From positions 473,628 to 537,627 of the forward strand of contig CAJNOP010000087.1 in the NCBI GenBank assembly GCA_905250075.1: a stretch of 64,000 nucleotides of DNA, in the 5' to 3' direction. This DNA is from Rotaria sp. Silwood1 (lineage: Eukaryota > Rotifera > Eurotatoria > Philodinida > Philodinidae). This document shows positions 45,864-56,844 of this stretch, one piece after another. A program made the translations under genes and the position numbers. The notes below the pieces were generated by a model. The model did not search any database. It was not told the origin of the DNA and saw only the letters and a program-made list of their open reading frames with translations. Position 1 is the stretch's first letter. Each line of letters opens with the position of its first letter.

Positions 45864-48633
45864 ATGACTGCGTACGAGACATCTGGTCAACCACATTTGG
45901 CTAAACAATCTATAGCTGAAATGGTCGGTAGAATAGATATAAAATAACTGGAAAATTCTTCCATTTTCTTCTCTAGAATCCTAATCAATTATCACCATTA
46001 GCACCTGAAGTAATTAGTCGACAAGCAACCATTAATATTGGTACAATTGGCCATGTCGCACATGGTAAATCAATAGTTGTTAAATCTTTATCTGGTGTTT
46101 CAACAGCTCGATTTAAAAGTGAAAAAGACCGAAATATGACAATTAAATTAGGTTATGCCAACGCTAAAGTATTTTGTTTTTTTAAACAATATATTTTATT
46201 TATATAATCACTAAATAGATATTCGAATGTGACAATGATAAGTGTCCTCGACCCAAACGTTTTCGTTCAGCTGGTTCAAGCAAAGAAGATGTATTTCCAT
46301 GTGATCGACCAGGATGTGGCGGCCAATTTCGTCTTGTTCGACATGTTTCATTTGTTGATTGTCCTGGTCAGGATATTCTTATGGCAACTATGTTAAACGG
46401 TACCGCTGTTATGGATGCTGCTCTTTTACTTATCGGTAAAACAAATCTTCATTTATTTTTATTATATATAAAACAAAAAGCTTTTCTATAGCTGCTAATG
46501 AAACTTGTCCGCAACCACAAACATCTGAACATTTAGCAGTTATTAGTATAATGAAATTAAATTCAATATTGATCTTACAAAATAAAATTGATCTTGTTAA
46601 AGAAGTTCAAGCAAAAGAACAATATCAACAAATTATTGATTTTGTTTCAGGTTGAAAACTTTTTTATTTATATTTGTCTCTTGTGAATACAAAGAAATTT
46701 TCTAGGCACAAATGCTGAAGATGCCCCAATTATACAGATAAGTGCACTACTTAAATACAATATTGAAGTTATTTGCGAATATATTATAAGAAAAATTCCT
46801 ATACCACTACGTGATTTTACATCAAAACCAACATTGATTGGTAAGAAAGAAAAGGTTTTTATATTAAGTCCTTAAAAGATGATCCACAGGCTATTGGGCT
46901 GAAATTTTGTGTACATAATGTGTACGTATACACTTTCTCTTCATAAAAACAATGGATCAAAATGTACAAAAATGCAGTTTATCGTATAATAGTAAATGCT
47001 GGTTTATTGAATAGGTAAAAATTACATATTGATAATGGTAAATGACGAGGAGCGTGCCTAAGTATTCGTATGCGTGAACGAATTTCAGAAGCAGGAGAGA
47101 GAGCGTAGTACCATCCCCTGTAAATGACAATAATTGTGACATATATTTTTTTGTCTGATATAAGATGATCAAGGAAGCAGATGAAAGTAACAGAGTATTC
47201 TATAAAATCAGAATAAATTTCATTTACCATTTTTTCTCTTACAAATACTCTGAACAATATTCAAAACAAAGTGTTCATCAGAACAGATGTTCTACACATT
47301 TTACCTCTGCTCAATACATTTGCTGACATAAGCACTGGTGCGTTGTTGCTTAAAGAAAAAAGTTACATTCTCATATGTGTTTATCTGTTGGAGTTATAAT
47401 CATGGTACTTATATTGGGTCTTTCCGATCTTCTATAGCATCTAGACACCATGATTGAAAAGACTTACGACATACATGAAGTCCTAAACATAAGCTTTCAC
47501 AAAAATATTTGACTTTATATCGTATTGTAACAGAATGCCGTTAAAGATGCGTTGTAGAACTTACGTTTTGAGAAAAACGTGACAGAAATTTTTTTATAGC
47601 AATAAAATACAAACTGATATAACTACAGACATATGATGCATTAGTTAACAGTGCGATAAAATTTAGTAAGCTACCGCAATTTTTTTTTCATTTTTATTAG
47701 AAACAAACTCATTTACATAGAATATTTGATCTGATTAGTATTAACTGTAGAACAAGAGATTTCAGAGTCATATTGATACGTAATGTACACTTCAAAGTAT
47801 TTGATTATGCATTTGTCTTAAATTACGTTCTCTTAATGAAACTCGACGTTTTTGAAGAGAGGAGGGACCTGAAATAACATTTCATTTCTTGTAGTTATTC
47901 GATCATTTGATATTAATAAACCCGGTACCGCAGTTGACGATCTGAAAGGTGGTGTAGCCGGTGGTAGTATTCGTAAAGGCATTCTTAAAGTAAGAAGGTT
48001 TTTTTTCTCGAATCTCAGTTGATAAAAAGAACTGATAATAGGTTGGTCAAGAAATTGAAGTACGTCCTGGTATTATATCAAAAGATAATGAAGGTCGTCT
48101 TCAATGTTATCCACTTCTTTCAAAAACTGTTTCACTCTATGCTGAACAGAACGAGTTGGCTTTTGCTGTACCTGGTGGGCTTATTGGTGTTGGAACAAAA
48201 ATTGATCCGACTTTATGTCGGGCTGATCGTCTTGTTGGTCAAATACTCGGTGAAGTTGGTGCATTACCGGAGATCTATACTGAAATTCAAATAATGTATT
48301 TCCTTTTTCGACGTTTAGTTGGTGTACGAACTGATGGTGATAAAAAGGGTGTCAAGGTTCGTTGATTTGAATTCTTACTGAAAATTAGATTTTGATTTGT
48401 TTTTTTTTAAGGTTGCTAAATTAACTAAAAATGAAATGTTATTGGTTAATATTGGTTCATTATGTACCGGTGGTCGAGTATTAGCTATAAAAGATAATTT
48501 GGCTAAAATTCAATTAACAAATCCAGTTTGTACTGAAGTATCTGAAAAGATCGCTTTAAGTCGTCGTGTTTACCACAGTTTTCGTTTGATTGGTTGGGGA
48601 GAAATTCGACGAGGAACAGTTATTAAACTATAG
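45864..48633 (+). CDS. EIF2S3: Translation initiation factor eIF2 subunit gamma (divergent G3 motif)
   Basis: Eight exons join in phase: 45864-45923, 45977-46168, 46219-46435, 46492-46650, 46706-46840, 47895-47989, 48042-48356 and 48412-48633; 464 residues, close to the usual 470. It is the GTP-binding subunit that brings initiator tRNA to the small ribosomal subunit. Present are G1 GHVAHGKS, switch 1 [13 protein letters not shown], a four-Cys knuckle (CDNDKC ... CDRPGC), G4 NKID, G5 ISALLK, and domains II and III up to IRRGTVIKL. Two residues are unusual: G1 reads GKSI where GKST is normal, and G3 reads DCPGQD where DCPGHD is normal (codon CAG at 46369-46371). The histidine is the one associated with GTP hydrolysis in this GTPase class. 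It may be a divergent paralogue or a factor with altered hydrolysis. Intron 5 is long (1054 bp). Confidence 0.93.
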
Positions 48634-48759
48634 ATGGAAATACCTACAATAGAAATGATTACTAATAATTAAAACAGCAACATTCATTATTATTGTTCGT
48701 CTTTCGAATGGTTGTAGGCAATGGAGTATATAACGTTACTTTTTTTTTTAAACAAATAA
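48634..48759. other. 3' flank of eIF2-gamma
   Basis: Short non-coding stretch; no canonical AATAAA in the first 100 nt, though CAAATAAG occurs at about 48753. Confidence 0.35.
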
Positions 48760-48876
48760 GGGTGTGGGTGTGGGTGTGAATCTGCATCTGCTTTTCATTC
48801 ACACCCACACCTATCCACCTACACCCACACCCACACGCGCATCCACATCCAGTCCACACTCACACCAACACCCACA
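48760..48876. repeat. TGTGGG/CCCACA hairpin 8
   Basis: GGGTGTGGGTGTGGGTGTG, a 21-nt loop, then CACACCCACACC and a long irregular C-rich arm to CACCAACACCCACAG. Located 130 bp after the eIF2-gamma stop codon. Confidence 0.7.
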
Positions 48877-49002
48877 GTCTTTCTGACAAATTTGCCATGT
48901 ATGGCAATTCAACGTTTACTGAATCTAAGTCGAGTATTTTCAACAAGCATACTAGATGTTCTATAGCTATTGTCTAAAGCGCATATTCACTTAATCATTA
49001 AT
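48877..49002. other. Spacer
   Basis: Nothing recognised. Confidence 0.35.
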
Positions 49003-49055
49003 ATCAGTGGTCACTCGTTCGTCAGTATCTCTTAGAGTTGACATGAATCACTGAT
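49003..49055. repeat. Stem-loop C, related to stem-loops A and B
   Basis: ATCAGTG pairs with CACTGAT; inside are TCGTTCGTC and a partial stem GTCAGTATCTC / TTAGAGTTGAC. The CGTTCGTC core and overall size match stem-loop B at 23050 (CGTTCGTCGGCG), but with more decay. Confidence 0.4.
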
Positions 49056-51057
49056 CGCTTCGATTGTAAAATATACCTCCTGAACAAATTACCCTCTGGT
49101 TTGTACAATCTGCTCAAGTAAGATTGTGCATCTCTCCATAATATTTGTAGTTTATTAAGTAACAGACTCCTCGACTGAAGCTTGAAAATACTTGTGCTAT
49201 GATGGAACTAATCAGAGATACAATACATTGCATCGACGCTTACAAAATATCAATTTAGGCAAGCGATTGATTGGTCAAAGTCAACATAGCAAAGAGGGGA
49301 CATGCACAGGGCACAAATAAACTTTTGTACTTGATTACATTCCAAACATGAAAACTCGGATTGGACCAAAGGTATCCTTGAAAAAAATATGTGATTAGTT
49401 AAAAATTCTGCCTGAGAAAACTCATTAGTTAAAATCTAGATATAGAAAGCAGTCTAATGAGTGAAATTGAGGTTAGACAGAAAGTTTGGTTGGTAGTTAA
49501 ATGTCGAAAACGTCGGAGTCACGTAGAACTCAAAGGCTTGAAGACTGACTGGACAAATAGCTACTAGCGATCATACTATATGACCGCACCCACAGCACAA
49601 AAACCGTAACTTGATTAAGGAAAAATTGGAGATGAATATGATTGGTCGATAGTCTAGCTCAAAGCATACATAGACATGTTACATAGTTAATCTGATATTT
49701 CGAATATAGATACGCAAACACGTGACTGCAGAAAAATATACATACATACATAAAAACTAACTTATTCAGTTTTTCCTTTTGCCGCTCTTCTAAGTAATGA
49801 GAATATACTATTCAAAAGATATTCTATGGTATTAAACATTTTGAAAGCTGTTTACACAAATTTTAAGTACGCATCTCTCCATACCAATTGCTCTCAACCC
49901 GCAATGGTATTAATGATACAATTAGTGTTACGTCCTTGATTTTTTTTCGAAAAAGAAAGGGTCTTTCATGAAAATAACAACTTTTTATGAAATTTGATTA
50001 TAAGTAATGAAGGTTGAGGAATCTGACTCTGGGATTAGTTTCTTAGGGTTGTATACTTGAAGTTTCGATTCAAGGAAGAGATTTTTGAACAAGTTACGCT
50101 TTGCATTAAATTTGACCATTCGTAGACGAAATTAGTTTACTTGACCAAGCGATGAAGTTCAAACTTTCCAAAAACTAACAGCATATTCGAACCACCCGCA
50201 TCCGAAAATTTTTGATAACGCCTCATAAAAAAATCCTTCTTTGCTGAAAAGGTCCTTTCTTTAACGGAAAAATTAGGGATATAACGGTACCAGTACAATA
50301 ATATGAAGGCCGATCAATACCAATTCCATTCAATCCTAATAATTCACTACTGTGTTGTTGTTGAAATATGCCTCATTTTAGGATTCCAAAGGATTCTTAA
50401 AAATTTCCAAAGATTTATAGAGATTTTATGTGTCAAAATCTGCTTTTTCCCCTTGTGTATACCTCCATGTTAATTTATCGTTGGCTATCTATATCGTATA
50501 GCATTAGCGACCACAGACCGAGTCAAAAAAACACCCCAAAGTCCATGCTTTGAGCTGGAAATTGCTATTTTTTCTATCAGAATAGCTTTATAATGTAAAA
50601 AGAACGTAATATTCGAAACCAGCGCATGAAACTATATCGAATGAGATGCAACGCGATATATATTCTGACAAAAAGTTTTTTCGAAAAATTAGGGTAAGGG
50701 TCCTCCACGGGTAATTTTCTCAAAAACTGGTTTATTATGTTAAAAGAGATTTTTCTAAGTGATATATCACTCGTTCTCACCGGTGAAAATCCGTTTCCAA
50801 GCAGAAAAATTGCATGTTCGCCTGCTTTGCGAAAGTTGCCCATTGTGTTCCGGTTACAATAAGGAGGAGTCGATTTATCCTGCCTGCTAGACTTCATTTA
50901 TGAATAGCGGCATAAACAACCATGCAGCGGAGAATAACAAAGAAGTCTAGATAATGTCAAGATAATCATGCTATGTTATAATGGATTATAAATGGAGAAA
51001 ATATTTTTTTAGTGTCGACCTTGATAACAATTATTATTTTTTTGTTTGTGGTCATTT
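49056..51057. other. Gene-free region
   Basis: The minus-strand frame 50577-50897 (106 codons) has no domain or codon bias and is not supported. A diverged fragment of the AAAATTTTGA / GGATTC repeat may be present around 50000-50200. Confidence 0.4.
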
Positions 51058-51698
51058 CTACAAAAGTCTCATCAGCGTGCTTTCTACTATGTTTCCAGAC
51101 ACTTGCAGATTGAAAAAGGGTCTTGTTCTTACTACCCGTTTCAATCGTGCTTTGCTCATCAGCGATAAATTTGTTTTGCTCACGTCAAGGATTATCAGTG
51201 ATCGATTACGTTCGAGCATGTTAATAATTGCATCAACACATTCATCACCAAATGGATTTTCGGCAAGAGTTAGTATTTCCAGTTTCGAATTGCTACAGCC
51301 GATGGCTGTGGCAAGCAGTTGAATTCCTCGTCCCGTAATTTGATTATAGGAAAGCCACAAACGTGTGACATCGCTATTACTGTTTGACAGCATTTGAGCC
51401 AAATATCTAGCACCTTCATCTGTGATCGAATTGCCACTTAAACCAAGATCAGTTAATATTGTCTTGTTATTATTAGTCATCACTACTGATTGTGCAAGTG
51501 AGCGAACACCATCATCTGTCAAATGATTGAAGCCGAAATCAAGCGTTTGCAAATAAGAAAAAGGAATTGAATTTGCAATCACTCGAGCCCCATGTGCCGT
51601 GATCCAATTGGACGATAGATCAAGCTGCGTACATTGCTTCTTGAAAACTGCTTGTTGAACCACCAATAACATGTCCAGATCGGTCAGATGACGTTGAC
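51058..51698 (-). pseudogene. 3' half of an ART-LRR gene: leucine-rich repeats, cut off by piggyBac
   Basis: Open frame on the minus strand from the piggyBac edge to the stop at 51058. It consists of ribonuclease-inhibitor-type leucine-rich repeats: LDLSSNWITAHGARVIANSI, LDFGFNHLTDDGVRSLAQS, LGLSGNSITDEGARYLAQML, LWLSYNQITGRGIQLLATAI and LTLAENPFGDECVDAIINML, five to six repeats, a protein-binding surface as in NLRC3-like proteins. It has no start codon of its own in host sequence; the few residues at the TE end come from the transposon terminus. The frame and phase continue the ADP-ribosyltransferase frame at 53847-54741 across a single TTAA, so the two halves were one exon before the insertion. 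No other stop or frameshift is seen, so the break is recent. Confidence 0.82.
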
Positions 51699-51983
51699 TT
51701 AACACATTGGGCACGATTCAGTTTTCGTATGAAATTTCTGCAAGATGTCATTTTTATGAATAGTTCACTTCTAATAAATGCACTTAATGACCCTTTCGTT
51801 ATCTTCTACTGATTATTTATCGTTCTCTTTCTTGTATGACTACATAATGAATCATTTTTCGCGAGTAACTAGAATTGCCTGAGTCAATTTTTCGTTCTTT
51901 TTCATGTTATATATAACATATGTGAGAAGAAGGAGGAAAATTCCAGGCTTTTCTCTGTTATTCTTATCCATGTGTTGTTTTAC

Positions 51984-51990
51984 TATATAA
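51984..51990 (+). promoter_or_regulatory. TATA box of the piggyBac transposase
   Basis: TATATAA lies 29 nt before the transposase ATG, within the element's 5' region, so the element carries its own promoter and has a very short leader. Confidence 0.55.
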
Positions 51991-52018
51991 AGACGAGTGA
52001 ATTTTTGGAATAGTACAC

Positions 52019-53695
52019 ATGTCGTTCGAAGAAACCGATTCAGAAGAAAGCGTTAGCTCACGAAGTGAAGTGAGTTCTTTGGATGATGATTTCGATAGAA
52101 TACATCTTGAATCTGAAAGCTCCGACGAAGAAGTGACAAATGACGAGGTCGATTCAAACGTCTGGAATGAAATAAAACCAGAATCGGATGATGAATTTAT
52201 GGAAGATCATGGTCTCGTCGAAGAAGTAACTTCGACTTCAGGAGACAATACAATCGACCCTATCGATTGCTATCGGCATTTCATTACGGACGAAATTATT
52301 GACCTTATGGTTCGTGAAACTAATCGCTATGCGGAACAATATTTGCAAACTCATGAGATTAGCAGACGGTCAAAATTTCGTCAATGGAAACCAACCACCG
52401 ATGAAGAGATGCTGAAGTTCTTTGGAATCATTATCGAGATGGGATTGGTACAAATGCCGAAACTGAAATACTACTGGAGCAGTAGTCAATTGTACGGATC
52501 AGAGATCATACGAAATGCCATGTCGAGAGAGAGGTTTGAATTACTCCTCAAATTTTGGCATTTTACAAACAACAATAACAAGAATTCGGACCACGACAGG
52601 CTGTTCAAGTTGAAACCACTCTCAGATTTACTCAAAGAGAGGTTTTCATCAGTATATATGCCTGGCTCAGTTATTAGCATCGACGAAAGTATGGTACCAT
52701 GGCGAGGCAGACTTTTGTTCAAACAATACATCCCTGGCAAAGCACACAAGTACGGCGTAAAGATATACAAGCTAGCGGCTACCAATGGATACACCTGGAA
52801 TTATGTGATCTATACTGGTCAGCAAGATCCTATGGCAGGTCGTGGACATGCTGAAGCAGTCGTAATGAATCTATTGAATGGTCTTTCGGGATGTTATCGA
52901 ACCGTGGTGGCTGACAACTTCTTTACTAGTATTTCTCTAGCAAAACGTTTGTTGGAACAGGATACGTATCTTATTGGAACATTGAGAAGTAATCGTACTG
53001 GATCAGGATATGAAGTTGTTCAGAAAAAGCTCAAGCCTGGTGAGGTTTATGGGCTCCAGAACAAAATCGGTGTAAAATTGATCAAGTGGAAAGATAAAAG
53101 AGACGTTCTGATGATATCTACTAAACCATTTCATTCAGCAACTGTGGTGAACACCGGAAAAATCAATAAACTGAATGAACGCATCATGAAGCCGCAAGTT
53201 GTTCTCGATTACAATGAAGGCAGACAAGGTACTGATTTATCAGATCAACTATCAACATACCACACATGCCTGAGACGGTCAATAAAATGGTATAAAAAGG
53301 TGGCATTTGAATTGGTATTTGGAACTGCAGTGGTTAATAGTTATCTGATTTACAAGGAAAATTATGCGGCGAGCAACATACAGATTTTACAGTTTCGAGA
53401 AAGTCTTGTACGATCTTTACTCCTTGGTGCGCCAATCGAGAAGCTAAAACCTGGTCCGATACAACAATCAGCAAGTCATTCCAAGCGCAAACTCGCTGAT
53501 CACAAGCTCGAAGAAAAGGAAGGATCTACGCGCAATGTTGGCAGACGATGTACTAGCTGCTATGCGAAGGGAAAGGCACAACAGTCAAGAGAAGCAAGCT
53601 ATGCGGCAGCAAAGAAAGTGAAAACTTTTTGTTCTGACTGTGATAAGTTTTTTTGTCTAGAGTGTTTTAATGACAAGCATTATCCTATGGAATAA
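52019..53695 (+). CDS. piggyBac transposase (DDE, intact)
   Basis: 558 codons in one exon, a typical length for the family. An acidic N-terminus (about residues 1-75, DSEESVSS, SDEEV) precedes the DDE_Tnp_1_7 core. The three catalytic Asp are visible: SIDESMVPWRG (first), VVADNFFTS (second) and WKDKRDVLM (third). The C-terminal Cys-rich domain, RRCTSCYAKG ... CSDCDKFFCLECF, is the cross-brace zinc finger that binds the transposon ends. The enzyme cuts at TTAA and reseals the site without a footprint. The start is the first ATG after the TATA box; AATAAA follows at 53704-53709. Confidence 0.97.
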   Translation: MSFEETDSEESVSSRSEVSSLDDDFDRIHLESESSDEEVTNDEVDSNVWNEIKPESDDEFMEDHGLVEEVTSTSGDNTIDPIDCYRHFITDEIIDLMVRETNRYAEQYLQTHEISRRSKFRQWKPTTDEEMLKFFGIIIEMGLVQMPKLKYYWSSSQLYGSEIIRNAMSRERFELLLKFWHFTNNNNKNSDHDRLFKLKPLSDLLKERFSSVYMPGSVISIDESMVPWRGRLLFKQYIPGKAHKYGVKIYKLAATNGYTWNYVIYTGQQDPMAGRGHAEAVVMNLLNGLSGCYRTVVADNFFTSISLAKRLLEQDTYLIGTLRSNRTGSGYEVVQKKLKPGEVYGLQNKIGVKLIKWKDKRDVLMISTKPFHSATVVNTGKINKLNERIMKPQVVLDYNEGRQGTDLSDQLSTYHTCLRRSIKWYKKVAFELVFGTAVVNSYLIYKENYAASNIQILQFRESLVRSLLLGAPIEKLKPGPIQQSASHSKRKLADHKLEEKEGSTRNVGRRCTSCYAKGKAQQSREASYAAAKKVKTFCSDCDKFFCLECFNDKHYPME

Positions 53696-53846
53696 AGGAC
53701 GCAAATAAAGCACTGAACACAGAACAACTGACACTTCATGTTTATAACCTCGTGCCTAAGAAAAAATCAAAAGAAAGTGTTCTTCTATACAGTTACTCGT
53801 AAAACCATAGCGTGGCCCACCGGTGGGCCACATCGTGCCCAATGTG

Positions 53847-54741
53847 TTAAGTTAAGAAGTGAACCAGACTGGTATTTATCAATGAGTGCTTCAAGTCGAG
53901 CATTTTGATGATTATCTCCGCTAGTGTTGTGTTGTATTTGAATACTAGAAGACCGTGTATGCAGTAGCAGGGAAAAGGGGAGTTCCACTTGCTTGAGACG
54001 GATAATGTACGTATCAATCAAATATTTTTGACGACCGACCACCTGCAAGTGAGTCGCAGGTAGTAAAATAACTTCATGCTCTGTTGGTCGAAATGAATGT
54101 CGACTGATATCCTTGCCTGAATGGCCACATTCTATTTCAAAAATAGTTCTTGGACCTGTCTTCCCAAGAAGAGGTTCAGATTTGAGTACATCGATAGAAG
54201 AAGTACAAGATGAGAAGCCCCACCAAGTGAATGTTTTTCCAAGAGGATAATCTTTCTTCAAGTCACGGTTGATCGCACGATACAGACTCGATTGGACAGA
54301 TGGTAGTTTTGAGAGAGATGTGAGTAGAAGTTTGAGAAAAAGAAACCAAGATTTGACTGTACTTTGTTTGCGGTTTTTGTTAGTTGAACGAAGAGTCGAA
54401 TTCAAAACGAATGATAGACATTGATCATGAGGTTGCCATTCCATCAAGTAAAGCAAAATCGAAGCAGACTCGTCCAATGTTAATTCGTCTGCTAGCGGCG
54501 AAATACTCTGGTGTTTCTTAGCAATTGAAGCATAGTCTCGAATGTCTGTACCGAGATGCACCACAAGTGGTTCAACCGCATCTTCAAGAGAAACAAGTGG
54601 CATCTTGATACATCCATGAACCAACGAGGCATGTTTGAATGATTCTTGTGTGATGTCTGAAACACGAAGACTCAAACTTGTTATCATCGTTGTCGTCAAT
54701 TCATCCGTAGTATGCTCGACGCATAACTTGGACGAAGCCAT
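53847..54741 (-). pseudogene. 5' half of an ART-LRR gene: ADP-ribosyltransferase domain, cut off by piggyBac
   Basis: The ATG at 54739-54741 (MASSKLCVEH) opens about 298 residues of host sequence before the TTAA. The second half carries the R-S-E signature of arginine-type mono-ADP-ribosyltransferases: LYRAINRDL (Arg), WWGFSSCTSS (Ser-Thr-Ser type) and RPTEHEVILL (ExE, here EHE), with Ile/Leu-rich strands between. It would transfer ADP-ribose from NAD to protein side chains. At the insertion the frame runs into the transposon end and stops after about 19 TE-encoded residues (stop at 53785), so a truncated ART without LRR could still be made. The two host segments total 895 + 641 = 1536 nt, exactly 512 codons including the stop, if the target site is counted once. 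Confidence 0.82.
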
Positions 54742-55511
54742 TAAAAATAATAAATTACAATATGCAGAGAGACGATGTTTAACGAAGACTGCTTCATGAA
54801 ACGACACTCAATACCATATAATATTGTCGTTTTTTCTCTTTTCTGTCTGTTTGCTTAAGAAACGACTGCCTTCATCTTGCACCATGGATTTTGTCACATG
54901 GCGAAGGAGCATCATAGGGCTAATATTTCAAGGTTTCTCTTACAGACCAGCCGTGCTGTACACAAAGTCATAAATCCTCTTTGTTTTTATTTTGCTCCTA
55001 AATGTAACACTCAGAAGTGCTTGTATGATAATATAAGGAGAAATTAAGATATTTAAGCACTGAGCAATAAATAAACGCAGTGAGTTTTGCTGCTCGCTAT
55101 CAATATGTTTCTACCGAGTATTATTTCTGTTGGTATGAAGATTAAGAATATAAATATAAAAACAGAAAAAGGGACGACGAAGCAAAAAAAGAGGTGAAGC
55201 AAAGAGGGAGCCAGAAGAGAAGAAAAAACGAAAGCGAAGGAAGACGTACGTATGCATTTCAAGATCAGAAAAAAAGGAAGAGGAAAGAAGAGAGGTGTAA
55301 AGATATTGCATGTGCTATTCTTTGTATATCATTAGTTTATTTCAATAAATGATATCCCTTTTCAAAGAAGCGATTCATACCTTTCTATTAATCGTTTTAC
55401 ATGATTGCAATAAAAGAACTGGCCAAGGTAATCCTTTTTTTTATGAAACTCATCCCAAATAAAAATATCATTATAAAAGAGTGAATGACCAAGGTCCGTT
55501 GTGTGCATACT
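54742..55511. other. Upstream region of the ART gene
   Basis: No exon recognised. A purine-rich stretch at 55130-55300 (GAAGAAAA, GGAAGA runs) resembles the one at 33230-33390. Confidence 0.4.
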
Positions 55512-55617
55512 TTGGGTGTGGGTATGTGTGAGTGTGTACGGGTGGGTGTGAGGGTGGGAAGGAGTGCAGAGAAGATGCATGTCCACAACCACATCACCTA
55601 CACTCACCCACACCCTG
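55512..55617. repeat. TGTGGG/CCCACA hairpin 9
   Basis: A G-rich arm of about 48 nt (TTGGGTGTGGGTATGTGTGA to GGGTGGGTGTGAGGGTGGG), a loop, then TCCACAACCACATCACCTAC and CACTCACCCACACCCTG. The two ends, GGGTGTGGGT and ACCCACACCC, are inverted copies. Confidence 0.68.
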
Positions 55618-55913
55618 AAAGGATTCAAAAGTTGGAAATAAGTTATTGATGATACCCTGCTGTAGGCCCTTGAAGAATAATGCATCCATAGCATATTTAT
55701 ATAACACATAGGTAATAACAATATACACTATATGAAAAAAAAATTATTGTCTCATTTTTGCTAAAATAAGCATTATAATTGAATAAGTACTTTTTATTGT
55801 GCTAAGTGACAGTTTTGGAAAGCCGAAAACTACATTCTCCGAAAATCGTTCTAGTAAGATAGGCTGCGTAAGCACAGATACTCCACATGAAGTGTCAGCC
55901 GTATGTACACAAA
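55618..55913. other. Intergenic, no gene
   Basis: Nothing supported. Confidence 0.4.
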
Positions 55914-56460
55914 AGACTAACGAGGGAACGTATCCGACTGATAAACCCCGTTTGAAGTGATATTTTGTCTTTAGGTAGGGTTCATATTGCGAATAAAAAC
56001 TCTGAAAGGATTAGTGCCCTTAGATCTTTCTTCTCGAGTTATTGTCATTTTACTGAGTTTGCGACCGATCACGGAGTATCATGAAAAACACCTCGACTAG
56101 GAACTTCAGCGTGAAAATTTTACTGGTAATATACCTAATGGTCCTTGTTATATCTTGAAAGTTTCAGTTCAATCATATGAAGTTTCCTTAAAATGTGAAA
56201 TATCTCAAAAATAGACTACTTGTTGAGCTTCTGTGAGAAACTAGTGGTTTTTGCAGATTTATTACTTCAGAAAATAACTATTTGTTTATGCTGAAACTTT
56301 CAGAATATAATAAGGATCATTATATCTAATTTTGGAACAATTTTCAGGCAGAAATTCCTAGTTGAGGTATTTTTTACGATTTTTATTTACATTATGAGCC
56401 CTACCTAAGGACAAACTATTACTTCAAAAGGCATCTATCAGTTGGATAAGTTTTCTTCGA
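55914..56460. mobile_element. Fold-back element of the CGAGGGAAC family
   Basis: The left arm runs from ACGAGGGAACGTATCCGACT, via TAGGTAGGGTTCATA and CACCTCGACTAGGAACTTC, to CTTGAAAGTTTCAG; the right arm mirrors this with CTGAAACTTTCAG, GAAATTCCTAGTTGAGGT, GAGCCCTACCTAA and ATCAGTTGGATAAGTTTTCT. The arms are more diverged than in the SMC1 intron 5 copy, so this one is older. Non-coding. Confidence 0.6.
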
Positions 56461-56844
56461 AGGTTCATAGATGCAATCATGAAAAGAATTGCTTCTGGTC
56501 CTCTTTTTCTCTCCACTATGTCTCATAGGCACACCCCCACTCACTCCATCGCATTTTTTTACGATGCAGTATATCTAAATAACTCGTTTTAAGTTACAAG
56601 ATATTTAGTATGTGAAAGGAGATTCTGCGTTTGATACACATGGCCTATCATCAAAACTGATGATAAGATTCCATTATCATATGTCACAATTATTTTCAAA
56701 AATTATATTCATTTAAGCATATATGATCTCATGTTAATGATTTCAATGATTAATCTTGACTGAGATATACAAATTATGGAAAAATCATTTATTTTGTTAA
56801 TTGAGAATACAAAATAGAAGACTATAAAACTGTAAGGTTCATTA
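56461..56844. other. 3' flank of the minus-strand membrane-protein gene
   Basis: Holds TTTATT at 56788-56793, an AATAAA on the minus strand about 50 nt past the stop codon, a likely poly(A) signal. A CCCCCACTCACTCC tract lies near 56527. Confidence 0.4.

Larger units (their letters stand above)
51699..53850 (+). mobile_element. Complete piggyBac transposon inserted at TTAA
   Basis: The element spans 51703-53846 (2144 bp) with TTAA duplicated at 51699-51702 and 53847-53850. The terminal inverted repeat CACATTGGGCACGAT is perfect at both ends. The 3' end has a subterminal 20-bp palindrome, GTGGCCCACCGGTGGGCCAC, which the 5' end lacks. Inside are one intact transposase gene, a TATA box and a poly(A) signal. 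Nothing indicates decay; it may be mobile. Confidence 0.95.

Noticed and set aside
50577..50897. 106-codon minus-strand open frame
   Set aside because: Composition and motifs look random; no start context and no homologous domain recognised.
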